Source of the DNA: VMCP01 sp964645755
GTDB lineage: Bacteria > Bacteroidota > Bacteroidia > NS11-12g > UBA955
DNA length: 14,652 bases
Assembly: GCA_964645755.1 (NCBI GenBank)
Contig: CAZYBT010000063.1
Location: forward strand, 1-14,652
Direction: 5' to 3'
Positions 7,281-13,413 of this stretch are shown here, piece by piece (the stretch's first letter is position 1; each line of letters opens with the position of its first letter). Under the pieces are notes generated by a model. That model saw nothing but the letters and a program-made list of their open reading frames with translations, did not search any database and was not told the origin of the DNA. The position numbers and the translations under genes were made by a program.

Positions 7281-8282
7281 ATGAAACTAATTATTCCAAT
7301 GGCGGGTATGGGCAAAAGAATGCGCCCTCACACCCTAACTACTCCCAAGCCCCTTGTGCCTGTTGCCGGTAAATCTATTGTGCATTGGCTCATTGAGGAT
7401 ATTGCCAGCGTTTGTGGTGATACCATTGATGAAATTGGTTTTGTGGTTGGCCGTTTCGGCGATGAAACAGAACAAGAATTATTGAACATTGCAGCAAGTG
7501 TTGGTGCAAAAGGTAAAATCTTCTATCAAGATAAAGCCGAAGGTACTGGACACGCCATTCTTTGCGCTCGCGAATGCCTCAAAGGCGAAACCATTGTTGC
7601 CTTCGCCGATACCCTGTTTAGAACCGACTTTAACCTCGATAAATCTAAAGATGGCGTGATTTGGGTACACCAAGTAGACAATCCAAGTTCTTTTGGTGTC
7701 ATTAAATACAACGAAAATAATATCATCACCGACTTTGTTGAGAAACCCAAGGAATTTGTTTCCGATCTTGCAATTATTGGCATCTATTACTTTAAATCTG
7801 GTGAAACTTTGGAAGCTGAATTGCAATATTTAATTGATAACGACATCAAAGAAAAAGGCGAATATCAATTAACAAATGCCATGGAAAATATGAAAAATAA
7901 AGGCATGCAATTCGTTCCTGGTAAAGTCGATGAATGGTTAGATTGCGGTAATTATGCCGCCACAGTTTACACCAATCAACGTGTTTTGGTCAATAAATCC
8001 ACTCAATTTACCATAGAACCAGATCGCTTCGATGAATCCGTAACCATCAATGAACCATGCTTCATTGCCGATGGTGTTCGTCTGAAAAATTGTGAAATTG
8101 GTCCTTTTGTGAGCATTGGAAACAATAGTTCAATAGAAAATTGCGTTATTTGTAACACCGTTATCCAAAACAATACCCAAATTAAAAACTTCAAATGCGA
8201 AAATTCAATGATTGGAAATCACGTTTCGATCGATGGCGACAGCCTCGAATACAGCATTGGAGATTTCAGTTCCCAGGGTTGA
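7281..8282 (+). CDS. Sugar-phosphate nucleotidyltransferase with C-terminal left-handed beta-helix
   Basis: Residues 1-230 form the nucleotidyltransferase domain. It has the signature MKLIIPMAGMGKRMRPHTLTTPKPL (loop G8-R13 and K23 of PKPL), an AEGTGHAI strand near 86-93, metal-binding D110 in FADTLF, EKP at 154-156 and a second acidic site at D221 in EWLDCGN. Residues from about 250 to 325 contain hexapeptide-like repeats (for example INEPCFIADGVRLKNCEIG) predicted to form a left-handed beta-helix. The family activates glucose-1-P, mannose-1-P or similar with an NTP to make NDP-sugars for surface glycans. Neither sugar nor nucleotide can be read from sequence; dTDP-glucose- and GDP-mannose-type enzymes are both possible. 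The stop codon overlaps the probable TTG start of the next gene (TTGA at 8279-8282). Confidence 0.88.
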   Translation: MKLIIPMAGMGKRMRPHTLTTPKPLVPVAGKSIVHWLIEDIASVCGDTIDEIGFVVGRFGDETEQELLNIAASVGAKGKIFYQDKAEGTGHAILCARECLKGETIVAFADTLFRTDFNLDKSKDGVIWVHQVDNPSSFGVIKYNENNIITDFVEKPKEFVSDLAIIGIYYFKSGETLEAELQYLIDNDIKEKGEYQLTNAMENMKNKGMQFVPGKVDEWLDCGNYAATVYTNQRVLVNKSTQFTIEPDRFDESVTINEPCFIADGVRLKNCEIGPFVSIGNNSSIENCVICNTVIQNNTQIKNFKCENSMIGNHVSIDGDSLEYSIGDFSSQG

Positions 8283-9823
8283 TACGTTTACTCTGCCTTC
8301 TTTTCTTTTTCTCTTGGGGGACAATCACTTCCGCCCAAATTGATAGTATTCAAAAAGATAGATCCGCTTACCGACAAGCTGAGACCTTTTTTCAAAACGG
8401 ACAAAAACAAGAAGCCACACAAGCATTTATTGCGCTCACTAAGTCCAACAACACCAAAGAAGCCGCACATTTTCGTTTAGCTACCATTTATAGTGAAAAT
8501 GCGAACCTTGATTTGGCAATCTTTCACATCGATAAGGCCTTGCAGTTTTGCAAAAACTGCGATGATTATATTTTGCAAAAAGCGCAAATTCTCAGCAATC
8601 TTGGTAAATACAATGAAGCTGGCGAACAATACATTGAAGCCATAAAACTCAACCCTTCATTTTGGACAAGGTACAACAAAGCCATTTTCGCATTTAAAAG
8701 TGCCAACAATACTCAAAAAGCAATCGAAGTCACACGACTTTGGGAAAAACAGTTTCAACTAAAACCAGAAATCGGTATTCGATATATTCAGGAATTCAGC
8801 CAATTGGGTTTAAAAGATTCTGTGCTATTGTATGCCAAAAAACTATTGTTGAAATACCCAAAAAATCCTGAAATTTTCAAGAAAACCCAAGATATCTATA
8901 AATCAAATCAGAAATATCTGGAATTTAGCGAAATTTTGAAACTTCGTTATTTAACAGACACCAATAATATTGATTTTCAATTAGATATATTGCCGAATGA
9001 ATTGCTCATTCAAATGGAGCAAATTTGCAAGAACAATCAAATTCTAACCACTCAAGAATGCAAAAACTATGGTCCTAGGGAATATTATAAAAACAACCAA
9101 AGTTTAGTTAGAAAAATTGCCTTTAATAAAAATCTCAGCACCGAACAAAAAAAATGGGCCCATGAGGTTTTCTTCTGGTCTGAATCAAACCTAAATCTAC
9201 TCGATTCGTGTTACAAATTGTCATTCTCCCATCATCAAGGAAATCCTCAACTTGGTTATTCACCTTATTGCTTCCTTGTTGCATGCAACCTTTATAATAT
9301 TGGAAAATACACTGAAGCTCAAAAATATTTTTTAAGCGTATTTTTCAACGACCCCAATTTGTCATCCGAAAAAATTAACAAGACCCTACATTGCTGCGCT
9401 TTAAATGGCGATAAATCAGCATTAGAAAAATGTAAAAACTACCTTGAGGAAATCATGCCATTTATGGCCAATTCCGATCTTTTTGATGCACTGTTTGCAC
9501 TATCAGACAAACAATATCAGTCTGTGATTCAAATCATTTCTTCAATTTCGAATTTATCTAATAATCCCAATAAATCACTGTATTACAACATCCTTGCGTA
9601 TTGCCAATTCAAAATTGGTGAAATCAAATCAGCGATTCTAACTTTCGACAATTTAAAACCTGAACAAGTATTAGATCCTTGTGTGATTTTGGCTTTTCAG
9701 TGCTACAAACAAAGTCAAAACATCGAAAAAGCACATCAATTCTTGAACATGGCATACTTTTTGGGCACCATTGATGAAGAAGGTAAAAAGTTGTATTTAA
9801 ACCAAATGCCCAAAACCAAATAA
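8279..9823 (+). CDS. Exported tetratricopeptide-repeat protein
   Basis: This frame is open from an ATG at 8195, which would overlap the previous gene by 88 bases and begin with a basic, non-signal-like segment. TTG 8279 is preferred. It overlaps the upstream TGA in a TTGA junction, and translation from it begins with a clean signal peptide (MIRLLCLLFFFSWGTITSAQ). The resulting 514-residue protein is predicted to be periplasmic. The N-terminal part has TPR-like helical pairs with A/G/Y/P spacing, for example AAHFRLATIYSENANLDLAI and YILQKAQILSNLGKYNEA ending in IKLNP. More degenerate TPR-like repeats continue to the C-terminus. TPR domains mediate protein contacts, so it may scaffold the DUF4292 and EnvC-like proteins encoded next. 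That is inference from position. The next gene starts 10 bases downstream. Confidence 0.85.
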   Translation: MIRLLCLLFFFSWGTITSAQIDSIQKDRSAYRQAETFFQNGQKQEATQAFIALTKSNNTKEAAHFRLATIYSENANLDLAIFHIDKALQFCKNCDDYILQKAQILSNLGKYNEAGEQYIEAIKLNPSFWTRYNKAIFAFKSANNTQKAIEVTRLWEKQFQLKPEIGIRYIQEFSQLGLKDSVLLYAKKLLLKYPKNPEIFKKTQDIYKSNQKYLEFSEILKLRYLTDTNNIDFQLDILPNELLIQMEQICKNNQILTTQECKNYGPREYYKNNQSLVRKIAFNKNLSTEQKKWAHEVFFWSESNLNLLDSCYKLSFSHHQGNPQLGYSPYCFLVACNLYNIGKYTEAQKYFLSVFFNDPNLSSEKINKTLHCCALNGDKSALEKCKNYLEEIMPFMANSDLFDALFALSDKQYQSVIQIISSISNLSNNPNKSLYYNILAYCQFKIGEIKSAILTFDNLKPEQVLDPCVILAFQCYKQSQNIEKAHQFLNMAYFLGTIDEEGKKLYLNQMPKTK

Positions 9824-9833
9824 TTTCCACCCT

Positions 9834-10667
9834 ATGAAAAATCATATATTCTCAACCATATTCTGCATCGTTTTTACCTCACTATCATTCGGACAAGTTC
9901 AACCAAATGAAGTCCATCAAATTGCTGAACCAAACGCCTCTATTACAGCTGCAAATTTTAATGTAGACATGAGCAAAATGGCAAACAACCCATTTTATAA
10001 CAATCAGTTAAAAAATATTGATTGGACATACTGCACAGCCAAATATGAAGCAGATATAAAGGTTGAATCACAGGATTTATCAGGAACCTTCTCCTTCAGA
10101 ATGAAAAAAGACAGTATCATTTGGTTCAGCGTATCTGCCATCATGGGAATCCAAATATTAAAGGGAATTATAAACCGCGACAGCGCACATATTTTGGATT
10201 TATACAATCAAAAATATTATGGGCTATCGCTTCAAGATTTGAGTAGAATGCAAGAATTGCCAGCAAATATTTCTGCAATTCAAGCATTGATCATGGGAAA
10301 TTCACCAACCACCGACCTTATTCTAAAAGATAGTACATTGGTGAATAACGAGTATACCCACAACTGGTTAGGAAACAACGCTTTGTTTCTAAATTATTCA
10401 GCAAGCAGTAAAAATAAAATTTTCACAGAATCCCGTTTCTCCGATAAAGGAAAAATGCGCAAACTTGTTATTGGTTATACCGATAGACAATTGATAGAGA
10501 ATATTGCAATTCCTAGAAAAATGAATTGGTCTATTATTGAACAAAAAAGTGACCTAAATAATTTACGTTTAGATTTAACGTTAAAAACTGCTCGCTTTGA
10601 TGCCATACCTTCGTATCCGTTTTCTATCCCTGCAGATTATGAGCGTGTTCCGATTCAAAAAAATTAG
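9834..10667 (+). CDS. DUF4292-family exported protein (LolA-like fold suspected)
   Basis: A 277-residue protein with a signal peptide (MKNHIFSTIFCIVFTSLSFG, cleavage likely before QVQ). The core around residues 65-165 fits DUF4292: a strand pair containing ADIKVESQDLSGTFSFRMKKD, then SIIWFSVSAIMGIQILKGII, DSAHILDLYNQKYYG and the IQALIMGNSP segment. From memory this family occurs in Bacteroidota and has an overall pattern like LolA/LolB lipoprotein carriers; its function is not established. Many relatives are, I believe, lipoproteins, but the only cysteine in this signal peptide is C11 in the hydrophobic core with no lipobox, so it is predicted to be soluble in the periplasm. It lies 10 bases after the TPR gene and overlaps the EnvC-like gene, so all three should be cotranscribed. 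Confidence 0.75.
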   Translation: MKNHIFSTIFCIVFTSLSFGQVQPNEVHQIAEPNASITAANFNVDMSKMANNPFYNNQLKNIDWTYCTAKYEADIKVESQDLSGTFSFRMKKDSIIWFSVSAIMGIQILKGIINRDSAHILDLYNQKYYGLSLQDLSRMQELPANISAIQALIMGNSPTTDLILKDSTLVNNEYTHNWLGNNALFLNYSASSKNKIFTESRFSDKGKMRKLVIGYTDRQLIENIAIPRKMNWSIIEQKSDLNNLRLDLTLKTARFDAIPSYPFSIPADYERVPIQKN

Positions 10668-11934
10668 CCAATTTGCTGTTACTACCTTACTTCTCATTGG
10701 TTTATGGTGGCCAAACTCTATGGCTCAAACCAATCGGCAACAACTCGAGGCCAAACGTAAAAAAGTGGAACAAGACATTGCCGAAAATAAGCGAATCCTC
10801 CTATCTACCCAAAAAGAAAAGAGAACCACGCTTCACCAATTAACCACCATCAACAAAATTATTGAGCAAAGAACCGAACTCATAGAAGGAATACAAACCG
10901 AAATCATTGTAACTGATGGCGATATCTTTACGCAAACTATGCGACTCGAAAATCTCAAATTTGATTATGAACGCGAAAAAGAAAAGTTACATAAAACCAT
11001 TCGCAAAGCTTACAAAACAAGAAAATCGAGCCGACAAATTGTATTCCTGTTTTCTTCGAACAATTTCAAACAAGCCCTCAAACGCTGGAAATATCTTAAA
11101 AAATTATCCGATTATCGCAGAAATCAAGTTGCAGCCATTCAGTTGCAAGCCCAACAAGTTTCCGATGCAATTTCTGAACTCAACCATACTAAAAAACAAA
11201 AAGTAATTCTCCTCTCTTCTAAAGAAAGAGAAAAACAAGAACTGGAAACCGATAAAACCACGAAACAAAAATTAGTCGTTGAACTCTCTTCCCGTGAAAA
11301 AGAATTGAGAGAGAAAATTAAAGAAAATGAACGCCAAGTTGCCAAACTAAATCGCGAAATTTCTAAAGCTATTGCTCGTGAAATTGAAGCCGAACGCCGT
11401 CGTCAAAAACGTGAAATTGCAAAAGCAGCCCCAGGTAAATCAAGTAGTAAAGTCAATAAATCCACTGGCTCTGCCTCTGCCGCTTCCGAAAATGCACTCA
11501 CTCCCGAAGCCAAAGCCCTGAGCCTTTCATTTGAGAATAATAAAGGTGGACTTCCTTGGCCAGTTGAACGTGGATTTATTTCACAAGGTTTTGGTAGACA
11601 CCGACATCCCGAATTCCAAGATATTGAAGAAGTGAACAACGGTATCGATATTACCACACCTAAAAATTCAACCGTTAAATCCATCTTCAAAGGCACCGTT
11701 AGCGCCATTCTGTCGATACCCGGACAAGGGGAGGCTGTGTTAATCAATCATGGTGCTTACTTTACCGTTTACTCGCGATTATCGGATGTTTTTGTTCAAA
11801 AGGGACAAATTATATCGAACGGTGAAAAAATTGGAAAAGTGATGACCGATGATGATGATAAATGTATCTTGCAATTCCAAATTTGGGAAGGACAAGAAAA
11901 ACAAAATCCTCAATTTTGGATAAAGTCTCGTTAA
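10639..11934 (+). CDS. EnvC-like murein hydrolase activator: coiled coil plus degenerate LytM (M23) domain
   Basis: Architecture over 431 residues: signal peptide ending near A29 (NSMAQ), a long charged coiled coil from about 33 to 262, a low-complexity Ser/Ala linker (264-285) and a C-terminal LytM domain (about 305-431). This is the EnvC layout. E. coli EnvC activates the septal amidases AmiA and AmiB rather than cutting peptidoglycan. Here the LytM catalytic residues are lost: the HxxxD histidine is N333 (D337 remains), the active-site histidine in the YxH segment is R380, and the HxH pair is Q412 and Q414 (LQFQIW). It should therefore be a regulator, not a hydrolase. The frame is open from TTG 10597 and ATG 10600. 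ATG 10639 is preferred because it gives a compact signal peptide, leaving a 29-base overlap with the DUF4292 gene. Confidence 0.85.
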   Translation: MSVFRFKKISQFAVTTLLLIGLWWPNSMAQTNRQQLEAKRKKVEQDIAENKRILLSTQKEKRTTLHQLTTINKIIEQRTELIEGIQTEIIVTDGDIFTQTMRLENLKFDYEREKEKLHKTIRKAYKTRKSSRQIVFLFSSNNFKQALKRWKYLKKLSDYRRNQVAAIQLQAQQVSDAISELNHTKKQKVILLSSKEREKQELETDKTTKQKLVVELSSREKELREKIKENERQVAKLNREISKAIAREIEAERRRQKREIAKAAPGKSSSKVNKSTGSASAASENALTPEAKALSLSFENNKGGLPWPVERGFISQGFGRHRHPEFQDIEEVNNGIDITTPKNSTVKSIFKGTVSAILSIPGQGEAVLINHGAYFTVYSRLSDVFVQKGQIISNGEKIGKVMTDDDDKCILQFQIWEGQEKQNPQFWIKSR

Positions 11935-11939
11935 CTTTG
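11932..11939 (+). promoter_or_regulatory. -7 element of the dehydrogenase gene (probable leaderless start)
   Basis: TAACTTTG is a perfect TAnnTTTG with exactly five bases (TAATC) before the ATG at 11945. The first three bases of the element are the TAA stop codon of the EnvC-like gene. TTTG at 11915-11918 is only 13 bases upstream, too close for a standard -33 element. Confidence 0.55.
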
Positions 11940-11944
11940 TAATC

Positions 11945-12787
11945 ATGGAAAAGGTAATTGTTGTTGGCTCAGGTGTTATGGGATCGGGAATTGCGATGAG
12001 CAGTATTCTCGCAGGATATGAAACACTCATTTACGATGTAAAAACGGATGCCTTACAAAAAGCAACTCAGTATATCCATCAGCAAATTCAAGTTGCTGTT
12101 GATAAAGGTAAAATTACTGAAGATCAAAAAATTGCAGCCCTCAATAAACTTTCATTTACCGAAGATAAGTCAACACTTACCGCCGATTTCATCATAGAAG
12201 CGATCCTCGAAAACCTTGCCATTAAAAGAGAACTTTTTCAACACCTCGAAAATTTAAATAATCCCAATACAATTTTCGCTACAAATACATCTTCCATTCC
12301 TATTACACAAATTGCCAATGGATTGAAGCATCCAGAAAGATTGGTAGGTGTGCATTTTTTTAATCCAGCACACATCATGAAACTGGTTGAAATTATTCAA
12401 GGTGCAGCTACAAACCCTGAAATTGCCGAAAAAGCATTTAACTGGGCAAAATCATTAGGTAAAACTGCCGTTTATACCAAAGACGCTCCCGGCTTTATTG
12501 TGAATCGTGTAGCACGCCATTTTTATGTTGAAGCCCTAAAAATTGCCGAAGAAGGTGTGACCGATTTTGAAACAATCGATAAACTTGTTGAATCAACAGG
12601 ATTTAAAATGGGCCCTTTCAAACTCATGGATCTCATTGGTGTTGAAACCAATTATTCTGTCACCAATTCTATGTTCGAACAATTTAATTTCGACCCGAAA
12701 TTTAGACCCAACAGAATTCAAAAACAAAAAGTTGATGCCGGACATCACGGTAAAAAATCAGGTCAAGGGTTCTATAAGTATGATTAA
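11945..12787 (+). CDS. 3-hydroxyacyl-CoA (3-hydroxybutyryl-CoA) dehydrogenase
   Basis: An NAD(P)-dependent oxidoreductase interconverting 3-hydroxyacyl-CoA and 3-oxoacyl-CoA in cytoplasmic short-chain fatty-acid or butanoate metabolism. The 280-residue protein has the Rossmann motif GSGVMGSGIA (8-17) and D31 after strand 2, suggesting NAD preference. It also has the NTSS loop (114-117, S116), the catalytic dyad H137 (GVHFFNP) and E149 (KLVEI), and the C-terminal dimerisation domain ending GHHGKKSGQGFYKYD. The length is normal for the stand-alone enzyme (Hbd/PaaH type) and no hydratase domain is fused. It has a -7 element five bases before its start and overlaps the downstream lipoprotein gene by 8 bases. 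No other beta-oxidation gene is in the window, so the pathway cannot be narrowed. Confidence 0.93.
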   Translation: MEKVIVVGSGVMGSGIAMSSILAGYETLIYDVKTDALQKATQYIHQQIQVAVDKGKITEDQKIAALNKLSFTEDKSTLTADFIIEAILENLAIKRELFQHLENLNNPNTIFATNTSSIPITQIANGLKHPERLVGVHFFNPAHIMKLVEIIQGAATNPEIAEKAFNWAKSLGKTAVYTKDAPGFIVNRVARHFYVEALKIAEEGVTDFETIDKLVESTGFKMGPFKLMDLIGVETNYSVTNSMFEQFNFDPKFRPNRIQKQKVDAGHHGKKSGQGFYKYD

Positions 12788-13238
12788 AAAATGCTTCTAT
12801 ATTATCGTCGCTTTATTTATTTTGGGGGACATTTCCTCATGCGATGATTCCAGAAGTATCACACAAAATATTCCCACTGGACCAGTAAACATTGTTTTTG
12901 ACCTCAACTTAAGTTCCTACATGAAACTTAACAATCCCGGTGAATTCGCCTACTTCGACGGTGGAATTAAAGGTGTGCTGGTGATTCATGATTACGACGA
13001 CAATTGGTACGCCTTTGAACGCGGTTGTGCCTTCGAACCTTCTAAGACCTGTGCGAAAATTTGGGTAGATTCAATCAATTTAGCGCTCTATTGCGGTGAA
13101 TTTATTGGTGGGAATTTTCAAAAATGCTGCGATAGCAAATACAACTTTCAAGGATTTCCTACAAATGGCCCCGCCGCAGGAAGATTAGCCCAATATCGCA
13201 TCCAAAAAGACGGAAATATCATTCAAGTCTACAATTAA
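12780..13238 (+). CDS. Small lipoprotein, Rieske-like fold suspected but histidines missing
   Basis: The frame is open further upstream, inside the dehydrogenase gene, but the ATG at 12780 gives a proper lipoprotein signal: MIKKCFYIIVALFILG followed by DISSC, with C21 as the lipidated residue. The 152-residue product keeps five cysteines in the second half: C83, C91, C105 and the pair C116-C117. The layout, YAFERGCAF...C...CCDSKYNFQG followed by GPAAGRLAQYRI near the end, resembles Rieske proteins. There, CxH and CxxH blocks bind a 2Fe-2S cluster, and a G-PA-L-Y strand closes the fold. Both cluster histidines are absent (F85 replaces the first), so no normal Rieske cluster is expected. The assignment is tentative. 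It overlaps the dehydrogenase stop by 8 bases, suggesting coupling. The aspartate right after the lipidated cysteine should not be read as an inner-membrane signal, since that rule is enterobacterial. Confidence 0.7.
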   Translation: MIKKCFYIIVALFILGDISSCDDSRSITQNIPTGPVNIVFDLNLSSYMKLNNPGEFAYFDGGIKGVLVIHDYDDNWYAFERGCAFEPSKTCAKIWVDSINLALYCGEFIGGNFQKCCDSKYNFQGFPTNGPAAGRLAQYRIQKDGNIIQVYN

Positions 13239-13272
13239 TTTACATCCATTTTCTACATCACCTTTTTTTACT

Positions 13273-13296
13273 GAAATGATAAATTTTTGTCATTTT
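13273..13296 (+). terminator. Possible terminator hairpin downstream of the lipoprotein gene
   Basis: GAAATGATAAA (13273-13283) can pair with TTTGTCATTTT (13286-13296), allowing two G-U pairs, and is followed by a T-rich tract. The stem is AT-rich and the loop tiny, so it is a weak candidate. It lies 35 bases after the stop codon and before the OmpA promoter, the right place to separate the two transcripts. Confidence 0.35.
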
Positions 13297-13372
13297 CATT
13301 TTGCAATCAAAAAAAAATGTGAAGTATATGTGTAAAATTTCTTAAAAAACTTTTTTTTAAACAAGAGTTTCT

Positions 13373-13380
13373 TATATTTG
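13373..13380 (+). promoter_or_regulatory. -7 element of the OmpA-family gene
   Basis: TATATTTG is a perfect TAnnTTTG. Transcription would start near 13384-13386, leaving a roughly 30-base A-rich leader before the ATG at 13414 with no Shine-Dalgarno site. Upstream are long A and T tracts (A9 at 13309-13317, A6 at 13344-13349, T8 at 13351-13358) that could act as a curved or UP-like region for strong transcription. No TTTG is seen at -33. Confidence 0.6.
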
Positions 13381-13413
13381 TCAACTACTAAACTCACTAA
13401 ATTTAACAAGAAT

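Noticed and set aside
7479..7826. Minus-strand frames of 115 and 85 residues
   Set aside because: They lie within the nucleotidyltransferase, have no recognisable domain and no promoter, and are shadows.
11403..11747. Minus-strand frame of 114 residues
   Set aside because: It is antisense to the LytM part of the EnvC-like gene and low in recognisable content.
12567..12779. Upstream extension of the lipoprotein frame inside the dehydrogenase gene
   Set aside because: It lies wholly within a well-supported gene and would bury the lipoprotein signal 71 residues into the protein; ATG 12780 explains the lipobox.
13341..13360. AT palindrome TTAAAAAACTTTTTTTTAA as a terminator or operator
   Set aside because: The loop is a single base and there is no GC core. 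It sits just upstream of the OmpA -7 element, so an AT-rich upstream promoter tract is more likely.
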